DNA of 64,000 bases from positions 124,001 through 188,000 of the forward strand of contig JAMCTG010000005.1 in assembly GCA_023379005.1 (NCBI GenBank), given 5' to 3'. The stretch's first letter is position 1, and every line of letters starts with the position of its first letter. The notes beneath the pieces are model-generated. The model saw only the letters and a list, made by a program, of their open reading frames with translations, searched no databases and was not told where the DNA came from. This DNA is from Candidatus Babelota bacterium (GTDB lineage: Bacteria > Babelota > Babeliae > Babelales > Babelaceae). Below are positions 33,947-42,704 of the stretch, piece by piece. The translations under genes were made by a program, and so were the position numbers.

Positions 33947-34422
33947 GCACGCTTATTATTTAAGTTATCATAAGTTATTTTTAGTAATTCGATGAATTCA
34001 TCTTTATTCACACAAGCCACTTCTTCGAACAAATTAGACAATTCAGCAAAAATATCTGGACGGTCATCGGGTTTTGGAGTGTAATATATTACCCTTTTAA
34101 TTCCTGCATTAACTAAATGTGCCAAACATCTATGACATGGTTGATGAGTTACATAAACAGTACAACCTTTTGTATCGAAAGGCGCATTTATCACTGCATT
34201 CATTTCTGCATGTATTGCCCACTCATATTTTTCTGGTCTTTGCCAACGTTCAGGAGTTTCTTTTGCACCAGCAGGAAAACCATTATATCCCAAACTTACT
34301 TGTCTTGAATCTCCAGACGTAATAATTGCACCTACTTGAGTCATTGGATCTTTAGACAAATTAAGAGCAGTCATCCAAGCTAATCGTAAAAAATTTTGAT
34401 CAAGTTTTTCTTGTCTCGTCAT
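33943..34422 (-). CDS. dCMP deaminase-type cytidine deaminase
   Basis: 159 residues. Zinc site HAEMNAV and PCHRC (His, Glu, two Cys) define the CDA fold; GYNGFPAG and the length fit the dCMP deaminase branch, which makes dUMP for thymidylate synthesis. ComEB-like proteins share this fold. Precedes the small exported gene, and follows the PAP2 gene by 55 bases. Confidence 0.85.
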   Translation of the reverse strand: MTRQEKLDQNFLRLAWMTALNLSKDPMTQVGAIITSGDSRQVSLGYNGFPAGAKETPERWQRPEKYEWAIHAEMNAVINAPFDTKGCTVYVTHQPCHRCLAHLVNAGIKRVIYYTPKPDDRPDIFAELSNLFEEVACVNKDEFIELLKITYDNLNNKRA

Positions 34423-34477
34423 TCAAATTCCTTTTTTCTAAATTACACAAATAGCATACATTTTTTTAAAAAATTTG

Positions 34478-35209
34478 CTAAAAATTATAAGCAATTTTTA
34501 AAGAATTCATCGATACATCAACACAAAAATTTTCAGAAAGTCTATTATCAATCACTTTATTTGCTGACAAAGCAAAAACAAATCCTAAACCAATACCAGC
34601 AATAAGCTGAGATAAATAATGTCTATTACTTGCAATAAATTCAGAAAAAATAAATATACCATATACCGTTAATGGAATGGCCCAATTTGGACCAAAACGA
34701 ATACCAAATAATGTTGCCATAAAAGAAATTTCAATCATATGCCCAGATGGAAATCCGCCACAAAATCTTTTACTATTGCAAAAAAATTCATTTCTAGGTC
34801 TTAGAGCACAATTAAAAAATAAAATTTTTTTAAGCAAATTTTTATAAGCCCATAAAAAAGGAAAGGAATAAATAGTCATTAAAGATGTTCTTTTTAAATC
34901 TATGTCTTGGGCATAAAAAGCATCATAAACAATAATGCTTACTGGAACTAGGACACTATAATCACAAGCCAAATCTAACCATTGAGGAAAATTACAAATA
35001 TTTTTATGATGCACATCGCAATAAAATTTATTAGCAATTTTTTCATCTTGCATCCGAGTAACCAGATATATTGGAACAAAAGGAAGAATTGCTTCTAACG
35101 ATTGAATGCTAAAAATATTTTTATTAAAAGCTAGAATGTCTTGAAAATAAAATTTTATTTCTTGATTAAAATCGGCGCGTAAATTAAAAAGAATAAAAAA
35201 AATTAACAA
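34478..35209 (-). CDS. PAP2-family membrane protein with a degenerate third motif
   Basis: 243 residues with several membrane helices. Motif 1 KKILFFNCALRPRN and motif 2 PSGH are present. Motif 3 normally has an Arg and an Asp around the catalytic His; here the stretch is EFIASNRHYLSQLIAG, with Phe and Gln at those places. Phosphatase activity is therefore uncertain. The start is TTG at 35209, overlapping the LysE gene by seven bases, with AAGG upstream; the first in-frame ATG is some 50 residues later. Other activity, such as lipid or undecaprenyl phosphate binding, is possible. Confidence 0.72.
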   Translation of the reverse strand: MLIFFILFNLRADFNQEIKFYFQDILAFNKNIFSIQSLEAILPFVPIYLVTRMQDEKIANKFYCDVHHKNICNFPQWLDLACDYSVLVPVSIIVYDAFYAQDIDLKRTSLMTIYSFPFLWAYKNLLKKILFFNCALRPRNEFFCNSKRFCGGFPSGHMIEISFMATLFGIRFGPNWAIPLTVYGIFIFSEFIASNRHYLSQLIAGIGLGFVFALSANKVIDNRLSENFCVDVSMNSLKIAYNF

Positions 35210-35850
35210 ACGCCTTTTTTTACAATTAAAAATGAAAGCACCGAATAAGAAATTGCAAAAACTCCAAATAACATGACTGCAATGCCAGAAAGTCTGTTAA
35301 CTAAATTTAAAGATTTTATATCAACTTTATGACGAAACAAATTTATTCCACTACACAATATTATCCACCAAGTTACTGAGCCAACAAAAACTCCAGAAAC
35401 AAAAGAAAGTGCAGAAAAAAATCCACACAAATCAATATCAAGAGTCGCAAATATCGCAGTATAAAAAATTATAGTTAATGGATTTGCTGCAGTTAAAAAA
35501 AATGTAGATAAATAAGATTTTAAAAGATTAGTTTCACTTTTAATTTCAACATTTCCACTTATTCTTGAAAAGAAAATTGAAATACCGAGATATAATAAAT
35601 AAATGCCACCGAAAATGTTAATATAAGTTTTATATTTTATTAAAAAATTACTCAGCCAAGATAAACCAAATCCTGATATGCTTGCATAAATTCCATCCGC
35701 AGAAGCGGCCCCAAGACCTGAAAATATTCCAAGTAAAAAACCACCCAAAAGTGTTTGTTGAATACATATAACACCAATCGGGCCAACAGGGGCTGAAACA
35801 GAAAACCCTAATAAAAAACCTTTAAAAAAAATAATTAAATCATTAATCAT
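35203..35850 (-). CDS. LysE/RhtB-family amino-acid exporter
   Basis: 215 residues, about six membrane helices. The start GFLLGFSVSAPVGPIGVICI followed by a Gly-rich second helix with SADGIYA is characteristic of LysE/RhtB exporters. Substrate unknown. Overlaps gatA by eight bases and the PAP2 gene by seven, so the run is tightly coupled. Confidence 0.88.
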   Translation of the reverse strand: MINDLIIFFKGFLLGFSVSAPVGPIGVICIQQTLLGGFLLGIFSGLGAASADGIYASISGFGLSWLSNFLIKYKTYINIFGGIYLLYLGISIFFSRISGNVEIKSETNLLKSYLSTFFLTAANPLTIIFYTAIFATLDIDLCGFFSALSFVSGVFVGSVTWWIILCSGINLFRHKVDIKSLNLVNRLSGIAVMLFGVFAISYSVLSFLIVKKGVC

Positions 35851-37288
35851 AATTTGGATGCCTCATATACAATTGAGTTGATTGTTCATATGCATATGCT
35901 GTTTTAAAAATTAAATCTTCAGATAAATTTGGACCGATTAATTGAAATCCTATAGGCAAATTATTTTTTGTAAAGCCACATGGAATAGATACTGCAGGAA
36001 GCCCAGTTAGATTAGCTGAACATGTAAAATAATCTTGCAAATCCATTGCCAATTTGTTTTCAGCAAAAGCTCCAAATTTAAATGCCGGAGTTGGATGAAC
36101 TGGCGCAAATAAAAGATCACAATTTTTAAATGCATCATTAAATTCTTGTCGCATCATGGATTGAACTATTTTTGCATTTTGATAAAAATGTTCGGCGTGT
36201 CCAACAGAAAGAACGTAATTCCCAACTAATATTCTTGTTCTTACTGTATCTCCAAAACCTTCTCTTCGCGTATATTCATAAAGATCAGATAAACTATCTC
36301 TTTTTGAGCTTGAATAACCGTAACGGATTCCATCAAAGCGGGCTAAGTTAGAAGCAGCTTCTGCTCTGCTTAAAATAAAATATGTGGCAGCACTATAATC
36401 CATAGTTGGTAATGTAATTTTTTCAATCTTAGCACCTAATTTTTCCAATTCTTTCAGCGCATTTTGCAAAGCACTTGCAACTTCATTATCAATACCCTCA
36501 GCATTTAAAGCATTTTCTATTATGCCAATTTTAATGCCTGGTTTAATTTTTCCATCCAAGTTTTTTGTAAAATCTAAATTTGAACCATTTAAAGTTGTAG
36601 AATCTTTTTCATCTTTTCCAGCCATGATGGAAAGTACAAGAGCATTATCATAAACAGTTTTTGTAATGACACCAATTTGGTCCAATGAAGATGCGTAAGC
36701 AATTAATCCATAACGAGAAATGAGCCCATATGTTGGCTTACTTCCCACAACGCCACAAAATGCTGCGGGTTGTCTGACTGAACCACCAGTTTCAGAACCA
36801 AGCGCCCATGGAATTAACCCAGCTGCAACAGCTGCTGCAGATCCGCCGCTAGAACCACCAGGTACTCTTTCTAAATCCCATGGATTATGAACTTTACCAT
36901 AATATGAAGTTTCGTTTGAACTACCCATAGCAAATTCATCACAATTTGCTCGTCCAATTAAAAGTGCACCTTCATTTTTTAATTTAGTAATAGAAGTTGC
37001 ATCATAAGTTGCACGATAATTTGATAAAATTTTAGATCCAGCAGATGTTATTCTTGTTTTTTGACAAATATTATCTTTAATAAGTCCTGGAATCCCATCT
37101 AGTTGTCCACCAGGTTTATGATGCGATAAAATCGATTCTTCATCAAAAATTTCAACAGCACTATTGAGCTTTGGATCATGCTTTATAAATCTATTTATAA
37201 AAAATTTTAATAGTTCTTTGGAACTAATTTCTTTTTTGGATAATTTTTCTTTTAATTGTCTAATACTTGTAAACGCTAATTCTTTCAT
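35843..37288 (-). CDS. gatA: Aspartyl/glutamyl-tRNA(Asn/Gln) amidotransferase subunit A
   Basis: 481 residues, amidase-signature protein. IPGLIKDN carries the catalytic Lys, GGSSGGSAAAVAAG and SETGGSVRQPAAF the two catalytic serines. With GatB and GatC converts Glu-tRNA-Gln (and Asp-tRNA-Asn) to the amide. One base downstream of gatC; gatB is not in the window. Confidence 0.96.
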   Translation of the reverse strand: MKELAFTSIRQLKEKLSKKEISSKELLKFFINRFIKHDPKLNSAVEIFDEESILSHHKPGGQLDGIPGLIKDNICQKTRITSAGSKILSNYRATYDATSITKLKNEGALLIGRANCDEFAMGSSNETSYYGKVHNPWDLERVPGGSSGGSAAAVAAGLIPWALGSETGGSVRQPAAFCGVVGSKPTYGLISRYGLIAYASSLDQIGVITKTVYDNALVLSIMAGKDEKDSTTLNGSNLDFTKNLDGKIKPGIKIGIIENALNAEGIDNEVASALQNALKELEKLGAKIEKITLPTMDYSAATYFILSRAEAASNLARFDGIRYGYSSSKRDSLSDLYEYTRREGFGDTVRTRILVGNYVLSVGHAEHFYQNAKIVQSMMRQEFNDAFKNCDLLFAPVHPTPAFKFGAFAENKLAMDLQDYFTCSANLTGLPAVSIPCGFTKNNLPIGFQLIGPNLSEDLIFKTAYAYEQSTQLYMRHPNYD

Positions 37289-37289
37289 A

Positions 37290-37577
37290 TCAATTATGCT
37301 TTATTATTGATGGCACAACAAAATAATTTTCTTCTTTTACAGGTGCTTGCGCCAATATTGGTGCTTCATCCGTTCTTATAATTTCATCTTTTCTTGTTAC
37401 ATTAATATTTTTGTAACTTTCATCTGGCTTTATATTTTTAGCAATTTTTTTCAATGAAGAAGCGTAATGCAAAACTGCGCCAACTTCTGCCGCCAATTTT
37501 TGTAATTCATTTTCATTGACTGCGATTTGCGATATTTTAGCTAAATTTAAAAGTTCTTTATGTGTTATAATTTCCAT
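37290..37577 (-). CDS. gatC: Aspartyl/glutamyl-tRNA amidotransferase subunit C
   Basis: 95 residues from the ATG at 37577 (MEIITHKELLNLAKISQIAV), the usual GatC length and start. A longer frame from 37646 would overlap the MATE gene and add an unrelated N-terminus. Gives NELQKLAAEVGAVLHYA, then a proline-rich stabilising tail. Stabilises GatA in the complex; adjacent gatA supports the call. Confidence 0.9.
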   Translation of the reverse strand: MEIITHKELLNLAKISQIAVNENELQKLAAEVGAVLHYASSLKKIAKNIKPDESYKNINVTRKDEIIRTDEAPILAQAPVKEENYFVVPSIIKHN

Positions 37578-37590
37578 AAAATATTCTTTG

Positions 37591-38994
37591 TTAAATTTTC
37601 TTTTCTTTCCAATCATTTCCTCTAAATCTTTGAATATATACAACACTCATAAGAGCGTTACCTACATATAAAGATCCATAAACCATAACAAATTGTGCCG
37701 GCAGATAACCAAAGTTTAAATGTGCGAACAACCACGACATTGGCATAAAACAAAAAAAGCAAACTAATAATCTAGTAATCATCACTGTTTTTACATCTGC
37801 TGCACCGCGCAATGCTCCGGATAGTATTAATTGTAGCAGATCAAAGAAAACTAGTATACTGATAATTGGCAGAATAGAACACGCCAGCTCTGTAAAATTA
37901 CCCTTATGGTCGAAAAATTTTATAAAATATTGAGGCTTCAATGAAATGGTCATTAATAAAGTAAAAACAATAATTGAAGCTATAAAAATGATTTTCTTAA
38001 TATTATTTTTAATCCCGTCCCAATTTTTTAATTTATAATCATTACTTACAAGAAATGTGATAACCTGGGCAAATGCAACGGCAGGTAAAATTGCTATTCT
38101 TTCAAGCTCTTTTACCGCAGTAAAACTGGCAATTGCACATTTTCCCATAGGGATTAACATTTTGCTAAGCCATATTTGTGACCAAGCTAGAGATGCTTTA
38201 TCTATCATCACTGGCCAGCTTAGACTTAAAAGATCAAGAATTGTAACCCAAGAAAATAATGCCCATAAATTTATGGAATATTTTTTTAAATCTTTATCAA
38301 AAAAAATATAAAGTAACGAAGAAGTAAGTATTACTGAATACTGAATTATTGAGGCTAAAGCAGAACCTTGTAAACCCCATTGTTGAAAACCAAATTTGCC
38401 AAAAATTAAAATATAATCAAAAAGAACAAATATTATACCGCCAAGCATAAAAAGAATCATGGGAACTCTTGTATTTTTTATGCCTCGCAAAAAACCGATA
38501 AATGCAAAACTGACAAACATTAAAAAAATTGCGACGGCTTTTAATCTCAATAATGGAATGCCATGATAAATCATTTTTGCTGGAACGCCATAAAACCAGT
38601 AAATATAATATGCTCCAAAATATAAAATAGAACCAATTAAACCACCAACCATTATAGTTAGCCAGAAAGCATTTACTAAAGCTTTTCCAACTTTTTCAAA
38701 TTCGGAAATTCCATTATATTGTCCACACATCACAACTGTTCCAACAAGTAACCCTTCTGCAATTTTTACAATAAAATGAATCAAAATGCTTGTAACACCT
38801 TGAGTGGCAAATAATGAAGTAGATTTTAAATTTCCTATAAACCAGGCATCAAAAACAGACGCGCAAAATAAAAAAATGGTGGCAGTTACAAATTCTGGTA
38901 AAAAATATTTAAAAATTCTAGAATAACTTTCACCTCGATGAACATCTGTAATCCCAGCAATGTAACTTGCTAATAACGATCTTTTCATTTTCAT
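37591..38994 (-). CDS. MATE-family efflux transporter
   Basis: 467 residues, about 12 membrane helices. ILYF and FVSFAFIGFLRGIKNTRVPM, then a second repeat with GALRGAADVKTVMITRL, match the two-fold MATE/NorM layout. Exports cations or drugs by Na+ or H+ antiport; substrate unknown. Overlaps rsmG by four bases (ATGA). Confidence 0.88.
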   Translation of the reverse strand: MKMKRSLLASYIAGITDVHRGESYSRIFKYFLPEFVTATIFLFCASVFDAWFIGNLKSTSLFATQGVTSILIHFIVKIAEGLLVGTVVMCGQYNGISEFEKVGKALVNAFWLTIMVGGLIGSILYFGAYYIYWFYGVPAKMIYHGIPLLRLKAVAIFLMFVSFAFIGFLRGIKNTRVPMILFMLGGIIFVLFDYILIFGKFGFQQWGLQGSALASIIQYSVILTSSLLYIFFDKDLKKYSINLWALFSWVTILDLLSLSWPVMIDKASLAWSQIWLSKMLIPMGKCAIASFTAVKELERIAILPAVAFAQVITFLVSNDYKLKNWDGIKNNIKKIIFIASIIVFTLLMTISLKPQYFIKFFDHKGNFTELACSILPIISILVFFDLLQLILSGALRGAADVKTVMITRLLVCFFCFMPMSWLFAHLNFGYLPAQFVMVYGSLYVGNALMSVVYIQRFRGNDWKEKKI

Positions 38995-39641
38995 CTCGCC
39001 TTCCTGAAAAAGATTAGTCTTCTATTTTTGTTACCAATGGTATAAGTTTCTTCTTTGAAAAAAAACTCCTTTTCTTTGGCACCAATAACATACTCCTTTG
39101 ATGCCCAGTACACAAGTAAGCAATCTTGATTAATTGATGAAGGTTTGAAAATTCGCAAAAGTTCTTCTGGTTGCAAAGACGCTCTGGCACAAAATAAATC
39201 TATTTTAAAATCCGCTTTTCTTAAAAATGTTCGCCAATCTAAATCATTAACTTCTATATCTTTTAAATTTAATTCTTCAATAACTTCTTTTAAAAAAGAA
39301 ATTTTTTTTCCAATAACTTCAATTAACGTAACTTTTAAATGAGGAAACATAATTTTTAATGGTATTCCTGGAAATCCACCACCCGTTCCTACGTCTGCAA
39401 TACTATTTATTTTTGTAAAATCTAAAAATTGAGAAATTATTAAAGAATCTGAAAAATGATATTTAATTGTCGGATCTAATTCTGTAATTGTCGTAATATT
39501 AAATAATTCATTATTTTGGACTAATAATTTATAATATTTTTTGAACTTATCTAATTGATCTTGGCTTAATGAAAAAGCATTTTTAAAATTTTGCCAAAGC
39601 TCGTCGGCAGTGTCTTTTTGATTGACTATTTTTTTATTCAT
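38991..39641 (-). CDS. rsmG: 16S rRNA (guanine-527-N7)-methyltransferase
   Basis: 216 residues. SAM-binding loop DVGTGGGFPGIPLKI, N-terminal helical region with YYKLLVQNNELFNITTIT. Methylates G527 of 16S rRNA; often called GidB. First gene of a minus-strand run rsmG-MATE-gatC-gatA-LysE-PAP2. Confidence 0.94.
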   Translation of the reverse strand: MNKKIVNQKDTADELWQNFKNAFSLSQDQLDKFKKYYKLLVQNNELFNITTITELDPTIKYHFSDSLIISQFLDFTKINSIADVGTGGGFPGIPLKIMFPHLKVTLIEVIGKKISFLKEVIEELNLKDIEVNDLDWRTFLRKADFKIDLFCARASLQPEELLRIFKPSSINQDCLLVYWASKEYVIGAKEKEFFFKEETYTIGNKNRRLIFFRKAR

Positions 39642-39716
39642 TGTGTAAGCATAGACTTTTTTTAAAAGATTTTGGTAAAGTGAAAGTAAGTTTTTATATT
39701 TTAACAGGAAAAATAA

Positions 39717-40421
39717 ATGAAAAGTTTATTCTTTCTAACTTTTTTGACCTGTTTTCTGCACAATAATTTAATATCACAGCAATCAACACAAATAGTAACA
39801 TTTTTCATAAAACGCTACAATGGGCAAATTGATTTAGAAAAAAAGATAAAAGATAAATTAGAAAAGCCCGGTGCAATTACAAATGCTGCAATAAAAAGAT
39901 CTTTGTTCCCGACTTATTCACGTGGAATATTAGCATCATATCTTGGACAAATATGTTTTTCGGATAGATTCGGGCAGATAATGTTTAATTATTTGACTAA
40001 AAAAGATGTTTTTACCGTTGTTGTTACCCAAAGTATTAAGCCTGTTTTTATGCAAGGAAGAACAATTCACCATTGGGTTTTATCTGAATCAAAAGATTCA
40101 AAATGGTATAGCTTTGAAAAAATTCAGGATCCTGTTAATAAACAATTTTATTGGAATGTTACTGAAAAAGAGATTCCTGCAAATCGAGCTTTGCCTTTAG
40201 ATGCAATAATAATTTTTGCACAACCAGAAGATATCATTGTTTATACTGGTAAATTTCCTGTCCCTTTTGAAAATAATATCGTGTTACCAGACATTTATGC
40301 TACAAAGAAAATAAATATTCCACTTTCAGCAATTCAATTCTTAAAAATAAGAAAATATTTTGCACCTGTAAAAAAAGAATATAAATTCGACCAAGACAAA
40401 TATCAATTAATGATAAGTTAA
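39717..40421 (+). CDS. Exported protein of unknown function
   Basis: 234 residues. Signal peptide about 1-20 (SLFFLTFLTCFLHNNLIS), ribosome site AGGAAAAATA. The mature part shows mixed alpha/beta character with HHWVLSESKDSKWYSF and IIIFAQPEDIIVYTG but no motif that I can place. It ends nine bases before the HPS-like gene on the same strand. Conserved features would need an alignment. Confidence 0.55.
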   Translation: MKSLFFLTFLTCFLHNNLISQQSTQIVTFFIKRYNGQIDLEKKIKDKLEKPGAITNAAIKRSLFPTYSRGILASYLGQICFSDRFGQIMFNYLTKKDVFTVVVTQSIKPVFMQGRTIHHWVLSESKDSKWYSFEKIQDPVNKQFYWNVTEKEIPANRALPLDAIIIFAQPEDIIVYTGKFPVPFENNIVLPDIYATKKINIPLSAIQFLKIRKYFAPVKKEYKFDQDKYQLMIS

Positions 40422-40430
40422 GGAAGTAAT

Positions 40431-41054
40431 ATGAAATTGCAAATCGCTTTTGATATGACAGACCTTGAAAAAGCACTTATCATAGCCCAAGATATTCAAG
40501 ATTATACGGATATTCTTGAAGTTGGTTCGCTATTAATATTTAAGCACGGAGAATTAGCGGTAAAAAAATTTAAAGAAAAATTTTCTCAAAAAACAATTTT
40601 GGCAGATGCAAAAATTGTAGATCGAAGCAAAGATGCCGTAACTCTATTTGCACAAGCCGGTGCAGATTGGATTACAGTAATGGCAGGAACAAATAAGAAT
40701 GTAATTCATAATGCTTGCACAGTTGCTCACCAAATGGGAAAAAAAATAATGCTAGATTTGCTCGATGCAACTTCAGTCGGACAAATTGCATTAGAAGCAG
40801 CCAGCTTTGGGGTTGATGCGTTAGTATTTCATCACCCTATTGATGAAGAAGAAAGGCTTGTATTTAATGATACATTAGAAATGGTAAAAGGAAATACAAA
40901 ATTACCTTTATTTATTTCTGTTGAACCTAATCATGAAACTATAAAAAATATTGTCGGTATTAATCCATATGGTGTAATTATAAGTAGAACTATTACGCTA
41001 GCTGACAATCCAAAAGCCGAAGCCCAATTTTATTATGATACTTTAAAAGGATAA
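40431..41054 (+). CDS. 3-hexulose-6-phosphate synthase-like (OMP decarboxylase superfamily)
   Basis: 207 residues, TIM barrel of the orotidine-5'-phosphate decarboxylase/HPS superfamily. QIAFDMTDLEKALIIAQ start, then ILEVGSLLIFKHG, and the DAKIVD motif (DxKxxD), GADWITVMAG and VDALVFHHPIDEE. Such enzymes catalyse 3-hexulose-6-phosphate synthesis from ribulose 5-phosphate and formaldehyde (or its reverse), or decarboxylate 3-keto-L-gulonate-6-phosphate. No hexulose-phosphate isomerase in the window, so the pathway is open. Good length. Confidence 0.78.
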   Translation: MKLQIAFDMTDLEKALIIAQDIQDYTDILEVGSLLIFKHGELAVKKFKEKFSQKTILADAKIVDRSKDAVTLFAQAGADWITVMAGTNKNVIHNACTVAHQMGKKIMLDLLDATSVGQIALEAASFGVDALVFHHPIDEEERLVFNDTLEMVKGNTKLPLFISVEPNHETIKNIVGINPYGVIISRTITLADNPKAEAQFYYDTLKG

Positions 41055-41477
41055 TTAAAAATTCTGTTCTAGGTATGTAAGTTTATTAAAAAAAGTTTTA
41101 AGAATTTTCTGATGTGGTTTAAACAATTCTATAGGTAAATTTGAAATATCAAAAAATTTCCATTCATAACAAAGATGTGGTTCCATATTTTGAATTTCGC
41201 CTATAAATCGTTCAAGTAAAAAAGACATGTGAACATAATGCCCTCGCTCATCAATTGTATCCGTTATAGTCAACAGTCTAAGATCCAGACCTTCAATCCC
41301 AAGCTCTTCTTTAAGTTCTCTCTTGGCACATTCAATTAATGATTCTCCATATTCCAGATGACCGCCCGGCAATGCCCACATACCTTCGCCATAACAGTTT
41401 TTTCTTTTTCCCAATAAAAGCTCATTATCTCTTATTAAAAAAATTTCACAGCCAATTTTGATATTTTTTTTATTCAT
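41055..41477 (-). CDS. NUDIX hydrolase
   Basis: 140 residues. Nudix box GGHLEYGESLIECAKRELKE then ELGI fits GX5EX7REUXEEXGU; a typical small Nudix domain cleaving a nucleoside diphosphate linked to X. Substrate unknown; the opening IKIGCEIFLIRDNELLLGKR is like MutT-type housecleaning enzymes. Converges on the HPS-like gene with no gap. Confidence 0.92.
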   Translation of the reverse strand: MNKKNIKIGCEIFLIRDNELLLGKRKNCYGEGMWALPGGHLEYGESLIECAKRELKEELGIEGLDLRLLTITDTIDERGHYVHMSFLLERFIGEIQNMEPHLCYEWKFFDISNLPIELFKPHQKILKTFFNKLTYLEQNF

Positions 41478-41643
41478 AATTTACTCAATACAAATAATGT
41501 TTTATCTAAAGATATAAAAAATAATAAAATATGACTATCCGAGAAAGCTTTTAAGCAATACCGAAAAATCTTAAATCTTTTTTGATTCAGAAATTTAACG
41601 TCCATCGAATTATTATTATATTTACGGCCAAAATTTACTATTA

Positions 41644-41673
41644 TTGACAAATAGAAATCCATTTTGATAGGCT
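41644..41673 (+). promoter_or_regulatory. Weak candidate promoter for the F-box/ankyrin gene at 41706
   Basis: TTGACA (41644-41649), 18 bases, TAGGCT (41668-41673), 33 bases before the ATG. The -10 box is a weak match. Confidence 0.35.
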
Positions 41674-41705
41674 AAGATTAAAATAAATGGAATAAAAGGC
41701 TTAGT

Positions 41706-42509
41706 ATGTTAAAAAAATTTTTATATCTAATAGTTCTTTTAATATCAAATATATTTGCAATGCAACAACCCCAACAACCGACATTCCCATATTGGTCTCA
41801 ATTGCCAAAAGATATAAGACAAAATGTGTTGAGTTATATTAAGGATTGGAAGTTTGATATCGATAATCCTGCAACTATAATAGACTCATACAAAAAATAT
41901 GCTCAAGAATATAAAAAGCTAGTAAATAAAGATTATAGAAATTCTTTACATGCAGCTTTTAAGAGTTTTTTAAGAAATAACTTAAAAACCGAAGAAGACA
42001 TTAAAAAATTAAGTGATTATATAATTAATAGCTTTGGTGGTAGTCTTTTGACTCATATTTTGGGTACCTATATTAATGTCAATTTATTATTTTCATTAAT
42101 GAATTTATTAGTTGAAATCAATAAATTTGATGTTAAAGTAAAAAATTCATCTGGGTCTACAGTTCTTATGCTTGCAATTGGATCCAAATCCCCACCTATT
42201 GACCTAATAAAATTATTGATAAAAAAAGGTGCCGAAATTAATGAAAAAAATAATGGGAAGCAGACAGCACTTATTTATGCAAGCATAGAGGGCACAACAG
42301 AAATAGCAAAATTATTATTAGATGCTGGTGCTGATGTTTACGCGCAAGATAATTTAAACTTTACTGCACTTGACTATGCCACACATCGTAAACATACAGA
42401 AGTTGTTAATTTAATAAAAGCAGAAATCGAGAAACGACGAGCAAAAATAGAACAAGATAAAGAAAAGAAAAGATCACAACAAACACCAAGAAGCTGCGAA
42501 GTGATGTAA
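41706..42509 (+). CDS. Exported F-box-like/ankyrin repeat protein
   Basis: 267 residues. Signal peptide about 1-18 (LYLIVLLISNIFA before MQQ). Residues 30-80 resemble an F-box: WSQLPKDIRQNVLSYIKDW, then LVNKDYRNSL at the position of LV.K.W..L. About three ankyrin repeats follow (STVLMLAIGSKSPPIDLIKL; TALIYASIEGTTEIAKLLL; TALDYATHRKHTEVVNLI), then a charged tail. F-box proteins link targets to eukaryotic SCF ubiquitin ligases, so an effector acting in a host cell is a reasonable inference. The gene layout is like that of the ankyrin gene at 21101. Confidence 0.78.
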   Translation: MLKKFLYLIVLLISNIFAMQQPQQPTFPYWSQLPKDIRQNVLSYIKDWKFDIDNPATIIDSYKKYAQEYKKLVNKDYRNSLHAAFKSFLRNNLKTEEDIKKLSDYIINSFGGSLLTHILGTYINVNLLFSLMNLLVEINKFDVKVKNSSGSTVLMLAIGSKSPPIDLIKLLIKKGAEINEKNNGKQTALIYASIEGTTEIAKLLLDAGADVYAQDNLNFTALDYATHRKHTEVVNLIKAEIEKRRAKIEQDKEKKRSQQTPRSCEVM

Positions 42510-42599
42510 ATAAAGACTAGACATTTCAAAAAGAAATACTTAAAGTAATTTACCCAAACTTCCATAAATTTAGGCAAAAAGCCTTAATTAATTGCTAAA

Positions 42600-42668
42600 T
42601 TGACAAATTTTAAATACTTAATTAATGTAATATTTGACTTTTTGTCAATAACTCAATTATTATATAAT
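42600..42668 (+). promoter_or_regulatory. Candidate topA promoter region
   Basis: TTGACA (42600-42605) with a -10-like TAATGT 17 bases on, then TTGTCA (42642-42647) 15 bases before TATAAT (42663-42668). Either could serve; the second is nearer the topA ATG at 42705. Confidence 0.4.
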
Positions 42669-42704
42669 TTGAATTAGGAAAGGTATAACAAAAAGAGCCC
42701 TTGT

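Noticed and set aside
37578-37646. Longer GatC start
   Set aside because: It would overlap the MATE gene and does not match GatC; the ATG at 37577 gives a typical length.
41474-41662. 62-codon minus-strand frame between NUDIX and the F-box/ankyrin gene
   Set aside because: No ribosome site, no motif, overlaps the NUDIX start; likely chance in AT-rich DNA.
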